64,000 nucleotides of DNA from Malachius bipustulatus (taxonomy: Eukaryota > Arthropoda > Insecta > Coleoptera > Melyridae): contig OU342633.1 in NCBI GenBank assembly GCA_910589415.1, positions 36,710,210 to 36,774,209 on the forward strand. Direction: 5' to 3'. A program made the position numbers and the translations under genes. Positions 10,873 through 23,300 of this stretch are shown here, one piece after another. The notes beneath the pieces are model-generated. The model saw only the letters and a list, made by a program, of their open reading frames with translations. It was not told where the DNA came from and made no database searches. How positions within the stretch are numbered: position 1 is the first letter of the stretch; every line of letters begins with the position of its first letter.

Positions 10873-13180
10873 AAATAGTACCTTAATTAATACTTACTAA
10901 TAAAAACCTTTATTGTTAAAAATATGAAGTGTGCAGTTGTTTGATATCAACAACATCAATAATAGGAAGTGAGTTCGCAAAGACGTCTACATTTAATCGA
11001 GTAGGTATACAGTTCTGTTCAAATAAATTTGGGATAGTTTTATTTTTCTAGTGTACCTAAATGTGGGCTTATTAATTGAACAATGGTCATCATGGTTTCA
11101 TGCTGTTAGCAAAGATGACTGACTATTTCATTTGCCAAAAACTTAAAACTTCAAAAAATTAAAATTAGGTACATTTCTCATTTTTTAAGTTGATTCTTTA
11201 TGATTAAAATGAATTACCTATTGGTACGTACCTACGTCAATCAATTAAAATAAAGTTTTTTTTGTTGCGTATCGTCAAAAGATTTAATGAAATCAAGTTA
11301 CATCATTCTAACATGCTGAAAAGCTACAAACAAAACACAACAAGTTGTCCTACATTACAAGAGTTGTCCCAGTTATATTTGAACAGACTGTATATGCCCA
11401 GTTTATTCGGCTATTATAAGGGCTCCACCACAAATAAACGGAGTTATTATTCTTTTCATGTAAGGCTGGAGTTATCGTCATGATGATTCAGACAGAGTAT
11501 TTGACAATAAATCTCAAATCAGCGACCTAGTTGCATTTATTTCTCCAATTAAAAAATACTCTCAAAGTGCAACTTTCAGCATAATTATAAATGAATCTCA
11601 TTTACGCGGAAAATTAACGACTTATTCTATGATGCATTATCTGGTACATATGTCGCTTTACGCTATGATTTCTTTGACCAAACCTTTAAATAATGACCAT
11701 GTTGAAGCCTGCATGTTAAACTTGGCATTTTTTTATTATCAATGGCATCGATGATCATCTTACATAAATGAGTCGTAACAATTTTAAGACGAATCGCGCG
11801 GTTAGTCCTCTCCATAGGCGCCGGGAGGACGTGGCAAGACGTGGGTTCACTTGCCCTCCGCTTGGCTTGGCTTTATTGAATAAAATATTTTCTAAAAATG
11901 TTGAGCTTTTTTCCAATTAAGTAGGTACATCAACCACCTTATCAATAAAATGAATATCATCCTGGACTTTTTGCCCATGATCGATCAATTCTGGGATCAA
12001 AACTCAGTAGGTATACACTGGGTTCCAGATTGGTGCTGCATGCATTGGAATCCTGTAGAAATTACGAGAACGTTTAAATGGGGCAAGTTTTGGAGAGTTT
12101 TATGACGTAGGTACCTGAAACCGCTCGTTAAACGATCATGGCTATCTTGGATTTTAAAATATTTTGAAGAAACCGAGATGCTGCATTTTCTAAATACCCT
12201 CCCAACTTTTTCATTTCTAATTATTTTTGAACAATGAGAAACCTTCTTAGGACAACTTTTCATGTAGTTTAGTCTGATTTGAATTTCCACACTTCGGTTA
12301 ATCGAAATCATCACCAACTTTGGTTTTTCCTATGAAACGCAATTTAAAAATTTATACTAATTTGGAAAGCGATTTTATTGACTTTTTTATAAAATATAAA
12401 GAATTAGTTAATTTTTTGTAATTAATTGCAAAATTTAATAAAGCAACTTTAAAAAAAATGTAATAAAAAAAATTAAAATAAAAAGGAAAAAACGACAAGC
12501 CATTGCAGCAATAGTAGAGCAGTCATATCCCTCATCTACAAGATTGTTTAAATTTAAACCAGAGTTCCAAAAACTGAATTTTGAGTTTAGTTGTTTTAGA
12601 CAACATAAAATAACTCTCTCAAATTATCAGGGTCTCTTCATTCCAACGCAGATACCGCACTCTAATATGAAAGTTCAGTTTCTCAAGTCTTATGTCAGCA
12701 GTCTCATCAGCCAAAACAGAACAAACCTGTGTTTTTCAACCTGTAGCTTGTCACCCCCAGGGAGGTCTCGCACGAGGGGTGCACAGTCACAAGCCAAGTG
12801 AAAGTAAAAAGCAAGTATTCGAGTTCTACACTACAATAAAAATATCAAAAATAAATAACGCTTTGAAAGTGCGAGTATTTTCTCCAAACATTTTCCCCTT
12901 TGTCCTAGTCGAGGCAATTGGTAGGTCAAGGTCTCTAACAAAAGGTCAAGGATGTTCTAATGTGGTAGAATTGATGTTCAGCTCGGTGCCGTCATTAAAT
13001 ATTCCGAGTTTGCCATCTTGAGTGACCGCCATATTGGAAACATGGTACGCAAAGACCAGTTTTTCGAAAATATGTATTTTCTTCCTAGTGCCACTTGGGT
13101 TAAAAAAAACCATAACAAAAATTATAGCGCATAAAATTTCCTGCAACTTTTAGAGGAAATATTTTCCTGTCCATGCTCGG
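10873..13180. other. Intergenic, nothing recognised
   Basis: No convincing exon was seen. Open frames here (for example 11997-12317 minus and 12544-13021 plus) show no family motif. Confidence 0.4.
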
Positions 13181-13221
13181 GAGAAATTCGTTTTGAACGA
13201 AACGCAGGTTTAAAAATTATT

Positions 13222-13512
13222 TTATTTTTCAACGTCTTTTTTGAGCTCTATACACTTTGTCCAACGCTTCTCCAATTTTTTTATCCCTCTCAAAAAATTA
13301 GATTTCTCGAGGTCATCAAAATAGGTATTTGTTTGCGAGATAATTTCATTGTTGTAGTCAAATATTTTTCTGCCGAGCCATTTCTTCATGTTTGGAAACA
13401 AGAAATAGTCACTCGGGGCTAAATCCGGAGAATAGAGTGGATGAGGCAGCAATTCGTAGCGTAATTTATGGATTTTTGCCAACTGCACATGTGTGCAACC
13501 TTGCATTGACAT
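13222..13512 (-). pseudogene. mariner transposase, C-terminal fragment
   Basis: The frame encodes the end of a Mos1-type mariner transposase: VQLAKIHKLRYELLPHPLYSPDLAPSDYF, whose Asp in SPDLAPSD is the third catalytic residue, then FPNMKKWLG, YFDDLEKS and a KKLEKRWTKCIEL tail, with the stop at 13222. The full protein has about 345 residues; only about 95 remain, so the helix-turn-helix half and the first two Asp residues are gone. No inverted terminal repeat was found around it. The fragment cannot be active. Confidence 0.9.
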
Positions 13513-13796
13513 GGTGGAACAACACTTTTCAGAATTTTAGAACTTTAGAACTCACCTTGACCTTTTGTAGCGAAAGCCCCTTTTATGTCTTCAGTGTGAC
13601 TGGACTATCTAGTACACATTGTAAAGGCGATAGCACCCCAGACTATTCGATTTGATCCTTTCACGGACTTGAAAAATTAGATTTGACGAGTAATTTCACC
13701 AATATTTTAATTGTAGGCCCTTAAGGGGAGTCGCCAGAATTTTTTTACATGTAAAAGGGTTCCGTATTCAAGAGGGTTGAAAAAAACTACTTTAAA

Positions 13797-14558
13797 GGCG
13801 GGCGGCCATTGCGCGCGAAGCTAAGCTAAGTGAAGCAGAGCTAAGATTTTTATAAATTAGCTCCTATGTAATCTTATGAACGCGCGGCAATTGATGCGAA
13901 ACTAAACGAAGATGTGCCAGCGAAGATAAACTAAGTTTTTAAACTTCGCTGGCTTTAGGTTGAGACAGGTCCGAGCGAATATTCCTTAGCTTATTAGCTC
14001 AGTTTCGTATGCACGTATGTCGTAGAAAGGTACAATAAAAATAAATAAAAATATGTGAGTTAATTATTGTAGTGTATCGTATATTAAAGAAAATACCTTA
14101 AGCAAATTGCTAGTCGTTCCTTGCTTTGTGGCTTTTGGCTTTTCGAAAATTACTGTCTTGCTTTTTGATGCAACTCATAAAATTGAGCGCGTGTCATTCT
14201 AAAGTAGTTCTTAAACCTTTCATCTGATAATTCATTATTTATTAATTTATGAAATTCGCCAAAAGTTTCTCTTGTTTTCATATTATAACCACTTATCCAG
14301 TACTCCTTTTTCTTCTTTTTCGAACATGCCACAATGCCACTTTCTGATTTTCTTCAAAATTTTATTCGTCAGAATCCGAACTTAAATCTAATAACAACAA
14401 TTTATGGTTCATAGCTCCACGTACGTTGCTCTTAAACTAAGCAATCCCTTTTGGGATATTCGCTTCCAATGGCCGAGTTTACGTCGCTTCGTTTAGCTTA
14501 ACTCAGCTTCAGTTCGTTTCGCTTAGCTTAGCTTCGCGCGCAATGGCCGCCCGCCTTA
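13797..14558. mobile_element. PIF/Harbinger-type element, internally deleted
   Basis: The ends are near-perfect inverted repeats: GGCGGGCGGCCATTGCGCGC from 13797 and its complement ending at about 14558, extended by a GCTAAGCTAAG series. Flanks of TTA type fit Harbinger target duplications but are not clean. The interior retains a transposase N-terminus on the minus strand. Confidence 0.8.
14150..14332 (-). pseudogene. Harbinger transposase N-terminal fragment
   Basis: About 60 residues. A basic start (KKKKKEYWI) is followed by ETFGEFHKLINNEL and FKNYFRMTRAQFYELH, the conserved entry to the PIF/Harbinger nuclease domain. The frame stops before any catalytic Asp, so this is a deletion derivative. 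Confidence 0.75.
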
Positions 14559-14642
14559 ATACATTTGATCATATTCGCTTAGCCTCCCTACCCCCATTAC
14601 TAATGTCAATATTGTCAATATTACCTGTTTTTCAACATAATT

Positions 14643-16784
14643 ATTGTTGAAAAACAATAATGCTTTCTGAACGACACACTTACTCCAACGGTATGGTGAA
14701 GACAGAGACATCGATGTTTCAATGGTTATTTCCATCTCATCAGTCTGTCACATCACCACCACTAGAGAAGTGTGCCGATCAGAAAGAAAATCAAAAGCTT
14801 TAAGCAAAATGATTTGTCGGAAACATAGTGACTTGCATGGCAAATGCCATCTGATGACTGAAAAGTACAACTTTCAATGTGTCAATCAGAGATTCTCCCA
14901 GAGAAATCTGCAATTTTTCACTACCAACGCTAACAGTTCACTGAAAAACCAATTACCTTGCGAATCTCAGTAAACCAATCAGAGATGGAGCTAGCCACAA
15001 AGCTGTGTTCCTAGAAAGGAAGTAGTTTCTATGAAACAAATTGAATAATAATAAATTATTATATCAATTACAGCAATCCGATTGTTGAAAAACAATAATG
15101 CTTTCTGAACGACACATTTACTCCAACGGTATGGTGAAGACAGAGACATCGATGTTTCAATGGTTATTTCCATCTCATCAGTCTGTCACATCACCACCAC
15201 TAGAGAAGTGTGCCGATCAGAAAAAAAATCAAAAGCTTTAAGCAAAATGATTTGTTGGAAACATAGTGACTTGCATGGCAAATGCCATCTGATGACTGAA
15301 AAGTACAACTTTCAATGTGTCAATCAGAGATTCTCCCAGAGAAATCTGCAATTTTTCACTACCAACGCTGACAGTTCACTGAAAAACCAATTACCTTGCG
15401 AATCTCAGTAAACCAATCAGAGATGGAGCTAGCCACAAAGCTGTGTTCCTAGAAAGGAAGTAGTTTCTATGAAACAAATTGAATAATAATAAATTATTAT
15501 ATCAATTACAGCAATCCGATTGTTGAAAAACAATAATGCTTTCTGAACGACACACTTACTCCAACGGTATGGTGAAGACAGAGACATCGATGTTTCAATG
15601 GTTATTTCCATCTCATCAGTCTGTCACATCACCACCACTAGAGAAGTGTGCCGATCAGAAAGAAAATCAAAAGCTTTAAGCAAAATGATTTGTCGGAAAC
15701 ATAGTGACTTGCATGGCAAATGCCATCTGATGACTGAAAAGTACAACTTTCAATGTGTCAATCAGAGATTCTCCCAGAGAAATCTGCAATTTTTCACTAC
15801 CAACGCTGACAGTTCACTGAAAAACCAATTACCTTGCGAATCTCAGTAAACCAATCAGAGATGGAGCTAGCCACAAAGCTGTGTTCCTAGAAAGGAAGTA
15901 GTTTCTATGAAACAAATTGAATAATAATAAATTATTATATCAATTACAGCAATCCGATTGTTGAAAAACAATAATGCTTTCTGAACGACACATTTACTCC
16001 AACGGTATGGTGAAGACAGAGACATCGATGTTTCAATGGTTATTTCCATCTCATCAGTCTGTCACATCACCACCGCTAGAGAAGTGTGCCGATCAGAAAA
16101 AAAATCAAAAGCTTTAAGCAAAATGATTTGTTGGAAACATAGTGACTTGCATGGCAAATGCCATCTGATGACTGAAAAGTACAACTTTCAATGTGTCAAT
16201 CAGAGATTCTCCCAGAGAAATCTGCAATTTTTCACTACCAACGCTGACAGTTCACTGAAAAACCAATTACCTTGCGAATCTCAGTAAACCAATCAGAGAT
16301 GGAGCTAGCCACAAAGCTGTGTTCCTAGAAAGCTAAATTTGTGGAAAAATTTAAATTTAAAAAATTTGTGGCTAGCTTCATCTCTGATTGGTTTACTGAG
16401 ATTCGCAAGGTAATTGGTTTTTCAGTGAACTGTCAGCGTTGGTAGTGAAAAATTGCAGATTTCTCTGGGAGAATCTCTGATTGACACATTGAAAGTTGTA
16501 CTTTTCAGTCATCAGATGGCATTTGCCATGCAAGTCACTATGTTTCCGACAAATCATTTTGCTTAAAGCTTTTGATTTTCTTTCTGATCGGCACACTTCT
16601 CTAGTGGTGGTGATGTGACAGACTGATGAGATGGAAATAACCATTGAAACATCGATGTCTCTGTCTTCACCATACCGTTGGAGTAAGTGTGTCGTTCAGA
16701 AAGCATTATTGTTTTTCAACAATCGGATTGCTGTAATTGATATAATAATTTATTATTATTCAATTTGTTTCATAATTATTGTTG
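14643..16784. repeat. 438-bp tandem array in A-B-A-B order with inverted A-type end
   Basis: Units begin with ATTGTTGAAAAACAATAATGC at 14643, 15081, 15519 and 15957, exactly 438 bp apart. Units 1 and 3 share CACACTTACTCC, CAGAAAGAAAATC and TTTGTCGG; units 2 and 4 share CACATTTACTCC, CAGAAAAAAAATC and TTTGTTGG. The true period is therefore an 876-bp dimer. Unit 4 is cut at about 16331. After a short AT spacer, an inverted unit with A-type variants runs from about 16363 to 16771. CATAATTATTGTTG occurs at both outer edges (14636-14649, 16771-16784). The short frames inside are repeat artefacts. Confidence 0.95.
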
Positions 16785-16989
16785 CACCCTCTTGCATAAT
16801 TTCTTGCCGGCGCCCATGATTTTGTATAACTTAAAACTGACTTTTCCTTATGCTGACTTCGCGGTAAGAGCAGCCAATGTTATTATTAATTGATATCTTG
16901 GCTGGCTGTAACTTGATCCCAGTAACGTGATTGGCTAGCAATGGCGTGCTATTCACACCTGGGAATCACCGAGGAAAATACGTACTCGA

Positions 16990-17313
16990 TCACGATCAGT
17001 TAAGGAGAACGCTTCATTCCTTGGTTGATTTCGAGGTGAGTAGGTACATCTGGTTTAAATAATTTTATAATTATACTTTTAGGTATAGCAATAATAAAAT
17101 ATTATTGGATTACAGTGTAATACAATGAACTTGAATCGGTTGCAATAAGTGTTCGATTTTATCTTCTTATCGCATTTTGCATGCATATGGAATTAACAAT
17201 AAAAACGAGATAGTACTGATTGATTATATTTTTATTACTCATATAAGTATTTATTACAATTTGTGTTAATTTGTAGAATTTTAATATTTTGCTTCTACTT
17301 GGATGCTTTCATC
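16990..17313 (+). promoter_or_regulatory. Candidate ENT-A promoter, 5' UTR exon and intron
   Basis: TCAGT at 16996-17000 fits an arthropod initiator. A non-coding exon would run to a GTGAGT donor at 17036. The matching acceptor TTTGTAG ends at 17276, placing 37 bases of UTR before the ATG at 17314. No TATA box is evident. This is inference from signals only. Confidence 0.45.
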
Positions 17314-20300
17314 ATGGATAAAAATGGAACTAAACATGAAGATCATTTACTGAACAAAGCAGAGGAGAAAATCATTAATCCAACAGGAGAAAATGAAACC
17401 GAGATAAAGGATAAATATTTATTAAATTTCGTATTAATTTACGTGTTGGCCGGATTAGTATTTCTACCGGGTGCGTTTCTCGTCACTGCAAGCGATGTAA
17501 GTATATTCTATCTGAGTAGGTGTTTTTTTTTCAAAAAGGGCTGAGAGGCAGAGTCGTTGCAGAACAGTAATTTTGGTATATTATGAAAAGTGAGGCAGTT
17601 GCGGGAGATAACAAAAGTGGTATCTTTGTATTTGTTCCTACCTATTGATTTACTAAAACTGGTAGAAAAAGTGAGGTTTTCAATATTTTTTTTAATTTTT
17701 ATAGAAAGCTGTTTTATTGAACTAACCCAGGACAATAATAATAATAATAATAATTGTTGACCGTCTGCGTATTCATTGTTGCCTATTAATGGTTCTAATA
17801 AAGGTACATTTATTAAAAAAATTTTCACCTATGATACAGGGATGGTTAAAAAATCAACCTAATTTTTCCTTTAAGAATTAGGTAGGTACTTAGCAACAAA
17901 AAAAGAAGTAATTTTGAAAATCATTTTTCAACCTGCTTAATGCATAACTTTAAACTACAGAGTTATCCTAAATAAGCAGGTACGAGACAATTTAGGGGTT
18001 GACTCATTCTAAGGAAAAAAGTTCCTATTAGCGGAGGCGGTAGTACGATTGGTTAGGTCGCTGACTGAACCCGTTGACGTTGCCACCGTCTGTGGTTCGA
18101 ATCCCAGCTCGACTTGTTGTTTGTATTCGTCTATAAAACTATTTATTTCTCCACAAATGTGTCTGGGGCTGAATGAGTTCGTTCTCGAAGCCGAATTACC
18201 GGAGTGAAGCGACTATGTCTTACCTACACAGTTAAGACCGATGCTCCTTTTTTTATAATTAAAAAAAAATAAAAAAGTTCCATTTATCGTGGATCCGCAA
18301 ATGCACTGTTCTGTTTTTTTTTTTAATACAGGGTGTCAAAGAAAGACTTTTTTAATTTTTATGATGATATCTCAGGAACCGTTTGAGGTATAATACAAAG
18401 CTCAACTTTTGTACATGCATATCTTAGCACAGGTACCTTTTGAATATCAACTCATTTTTTTTATATGTCCAGTGGCGGAGATTTTAGGGCTTCATAATGT
18501 TTGTTGCCCCAATATCTACGACACTGACACTGGGCAAATTGTCATTTAACAAGATAATTTTTAACCGCCAATATTTTCCATAGAAAAAAGGTACTGTTGA
18601 TCATAATTGCGAAAGTAAAGCGTTTTCGAGAACGACGGCCATTTAGGTACGATGAAAAATCGGTTTGAATGTGTCAAAATAAGTTGTGATGGAAAATGGA
18701 GGGCAAAAGGCTTTACTCGATCCTAAAATCTACGCCAATGGCACATAAAAAAATTAATTTATATTAAAAGTTAGCTTATATCAATGATAAGACCTGTACA
18801 AAAGCATAGCTTTGTACCTAAAACGGTCCTGAGATATCATCAGAATAAACTTGAAAAAAAGTATTTCTTTGACACCTTATATTGTATCTCAAAAAACGGT
18901 GCATTTCCGGTTAACGGGAACTTTTATCCTTAAAATGAGTCAAAAAATCACCCCCTTAAACTATTCGCACGTATTTAGGATAACCCTGTATGTCGTATGT
19001 ACAGTTCATCGGTTATTTATTGGCGGAGAATTCTCTGAATTAATCTGGACAGATAGCAAAAATATTGATTCAGGCAGTGGCGTGCAAAAAATGATGCTTA
19101 TAACTCTCACTATGGACAAAATCTTGTTAATTTTCACCTGATAATATTCAATCGAGTATTCAATATCAACCACGCCGCCTATGGCAGGTGCAATTGGATG
19201 AACGTTTTAAATGATAAACACTCATTATCGAGACAATCACAAAGATAAGAGCGAACAAAAAATCGAATGTTCAGGGAGATCCATGCAAAAGTGTTAAATT
19301 ATTTCTGTTCTCTATACATTTAGATAGGACTTTTTTGAATCACGAGTATACCGATAAAAATTTTATTGCTTATCAATTTTCAAGAATTCTCCGCCAATAA
19401 ATAATCGATGAGCTGTAATTTCTGAACCAAAATTCCTCTCGCATAATAAATTATCAACTGGTGTTTTAAATTTTTTTAATACAATTTCTTAGGAACTTTT
19501 AAAAACTTCATGAGAATAATGAGAGCAAGTGGGCAATTATTTTCACCTAATCTGCCACACCAATAATCGGTGAAACGTCGATATCTCTGTCTTCACCAAA
19601 CCATCTGAGGTTGCGTGTTGTTCAGAGAACGTTACTATTTTGTTTCCAATAGACTGATTTGATTATGTTATTTATGGAAATATTTTTAATTATAATTATC
19701 AATTCTGTGATATACAGGGTGATCCCGAAATGGCGGACACGGTATACAGGGTGTTGTAGAGGATGTTCAGAAAGACAGTAAATTTCAAACCAAAATGGTT
19801 TCCTCGGTTTCGTTACCGAGATATAGGGTGTCCTTTTTCGAAAATTTAAATCAAAATGGCAGTCAACTTCAAACAACCTACACTGGCAAAGCACACGATT
19901 TGACATAACTATTACGATAGTGTTTGCTTTTTATTTTTTTTATTATCGGGAACGGAATAACAGGCATTCAAAGTTTACCTATTCCCTGAGTTCAAAACAA
20001 TTTTTCAATGTGGCATCGTTGTTCAAATTCGAGCTCAACAATGCAACTAAAATAAATTTTGAATAACATCATCAAATATCTATCCCGCGCAACGATTATT
20101 GTTTTTAACTTTGTTGGATTTGCCATTTCATATGTTTCCATGGTAACATCTATTTGGGTATTATTGTAGACCTAGACATTATTTTTCTGCCTGAAGAAGG
20201 GTAGTGCAGTGTTGTGACTTTTTTGTCCACAAAAGTGGTCATATCTTCTTAAGGGGGCCATACTGGAGAAAAAAGTATAAGTGAACTTAGAATCTTTAAT

Positions 20301-23300
20301 CTACAATGGATGCTGTGGTGGTGTCCGTGTCCGCCATTTCGGGATCACCCTGTATAAAAAACAAGAAATGCCGCCATATTTGATCTGCGCAATATGATTG
20401 CAAGAACGCGATCAATTAACGTCACGCAATGATATCATATTGAATAAAAATACAAAAATTTTGACTTGACCAGGACCTGCATCTAGCAAGGAACTGGAGC
20501 AGCTGTTAGACATGGCAACCTTGCCAAGCTGCCTTCGCCGAATCGACTGTAGAAAACGGACTCTGCACTTTTCTTAAACTCAGATCTTTACAGAGTAGCT
20601 TTTTCTAGTTGTGCGTAAAATGTTTCTTACAACTCTTGTTATGTAATATACTTACTGCTATAAAACATTTTTCCAGTACTGGATGTACAAGTTCAGGGAC
20701 CCTTCCCGGAATTATTCAAGCAACGAAACAAGAAGCCACTTACAAAAGACATTCTTCGCTTCTTGTGGGACGGCTCAAGAAATCTCCGGTCTGGCGATTC
20801 CTCTTTCGTATTATCTGTCGAAAAAACTCTCGGTTCATGCAAGATTTTTGATAGTTTTCACGGCACAGTTGAGTCTACTAACCTTCACGCTTATTATGGT
20901 TAAAGTTGACACCGATTCCTGTAAGTATAGTGTCTTCTCTCTTTTCATTATATTAGTTGGAATTAATTTATCATCCTTATTTTTTTTAGGGCAACAAGAA
21001 TTCTATTACATCACTCTTGGTAGCGTATTTGTCACTGCCAGTAAGTATATTTTTTGTTATTTGCTCTGAGGTACTATTCGCGCCTTTTAGTCTCGCAACC
21101 ATTAAAAATTCCTCAGATTACGATCATTTAATTGTAAGTCTGGCAACGTGTTGGTTGAGAATGATAGGTATTTTACAAGCAAAGTCGAATAATTGTTTTT
21201 AACCATTTATACAGGCTGATCAGTAACTCGCGCACTCTGAATCCAGGGCGATAAAGAGCCCATTGAAATTAAGGATATTCTGCAAAAAAATTGAATCCAA
21301 CGATTGGTTTTCAAGTTACAGAGTTTCCTTCATCCGAGTTTAAAGGTATTTTTTTCAATAACCGTGATGAAAATTAATGATAAATTCAGGTTACTGTAAT
21401 GTCTGGAACGGTTACCATATAATTTATCAATTTTTTTCCACAAAACCCCTTTACAGAGGAATTGAGAATGTTGAAAATTGATACCATACCTAAATCTGAA
21501 CGAAATTTGAAATTTGGCAACCGCCTAAACTCAACTTAGAATTTAAAATAATCAAATGCCTTCGTTGCTATGGAAATAAAAATAATAACAATACCATCTA
21601 ACCCGAACTTATTCACATGTTCAGTGCAGTGTTGTCACCTTTTTTTTACAAAAATGGTCATATCTTTGGAAGAAAAGAACTTACAACAATGCAGTAAGAA
21701 AATTTACCACTCTTAAAAAGTGAAGTTTACCGCAGCATGCTCGGAGTGAGCGAGTTACTGATCATCCTGTATATAAGATCACGTTTTGTAGGTTTATTAA
21801 ATTTTTGTTATAACCTGAAAAGAATTGCCAAACAGAAATATTCCAAAGTGCGGCAACAATGTAAGAAAAAATCATTTTGCTCCTTGCCCGAATAAAATAC
21901 CACGTTGCCGAATGACATTGAAATTCTGAGATGCAAGACAAATGAATGAGTTTTAATAAAAATTTTTGTCGAAAATCATTCCCACTTTTTAATTAAATTT
22001 TTCTAAAATCAGGGCTTTTTTGAAGTCTTAAAATTTCACCTAACTTAACGGTAAATTAGTAAGCCTGATTGTTTATAAATTTTCAATAAACATGTTCTAT
22101 AGATATTCTAAAATATGAGATCAATTAAAAGGTTTAATTAATATTTTAATTAAGGATTCCACGATTCTACAACTTGACGACCAAGTACCAAGTCTGGCAA
22201 CGTTTTTGAATAGAGTTGCCAAATTGGGGTAAAATTCTGTGATTCCGAAAATTTTTCATAACATATTTTTTAATTGATTTTTCTTTTTCCTTTTTGAAAC
22301 CAGTAAAAAGTCACAAATTATGTGATAAATTTTTGGATCTGCAACGCTAAAAAAATTTCACCTCGTTTCAAATTTGGTTGCCAAAGTGTGCTCGAATTCC
22401 TGAAAAATGTTTCTTTTACATTAAATTCTTTTCTTCAGTAAATTTTTCTGGAATCATTTAATTTTCAAATCTATAGAATTCACCGAACTTGATATGAAAC
22501 TAAATAATTATTATTTGCAAGTCTGACAATATACCATACCTAAGGCTAAAGTAGCAAATCTGACAACGCTAAAATTACGAAAACGTTCTGAACGTTTTGC
22601 TCCCAATGATGCTTAAAATTCTGAAAAAACACGAAAATTTAAAATTTTATCGAAAGCTTTGACAAAAGATGCAAATCATTTTTATAAAATTTTTATAAAT
22701 TCCGGCGATACTGAAAAGCTACTTCGTCCAGATTTCAACAACTTTGCCAAATTATGCTCATATTTTCCTGCAAAAGTTTCCGATGTTGCTGCAAAATTAT
22801 GCCAGACTCCAGGATAGCACTTTTGGCAACACTGTAAATAATTACTCTAACTGGCATTTCACCTGTTGTTGCCAAATCTTTGTGTAAAATATCAAATTTA
22901 ACAAATTTTCAGAAGTATTTTCAAAAATTTTGCTTTCCTATTGTTATAAAACATTTGAAAATTTACCATTAAGGTATCTGCAACGTTGGAAAAAATTTTC
23001 ACGAAAAATTAATTCTTGCCAAATTGTTTTTTCAAATTTAATAATAAATCCGAAAGGGAACTTATCCCTAGAAATCTTAAAAATCCTTTTATACAGGGTG
23101 AGTCAGTTTTTTGTAGCATGACTTCACCAGTATGTGCCAAGATTAGGTAAATTTTTTGTGAAAAGAATCTTGGCGGTTTAAAATGCGCTTTAAAAATGTG
23201 TTTATAGCTATTATGGGCAAAGACACCTCACGCAACCCTACAATTTCTGCCACTGGCATATGAAACACATCTACCTAGCTTTCAAAAAGTAGCTTATATC

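Noticed and set aside
12544..13021. Frames of 85 and 109 residues
   Set aside because: No splice context, no recognisable domain, and both frames overlap. They look like chance open frames.
14722..16644. Repeated 83-residue and 60-residue frames in the 438-bp array
   Set aside because: They occur only because each unit repeats the same sequence. Both strands are open, no known motif is present, and the B-type units differ by non-coding-like changes.
14643..16784. CRISPR-like array
   Set aside because: The units are 438 bp with no spacers, and the locus is eukaryotic. It is a satellite-like tandem repeat.
18031..18115. tRNA gene
   Set aside because: The B box is perfect, but I could not pair a 7-bp acceptor stem or a proper anticodon arm. 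The following body and tail fit a SINE better.
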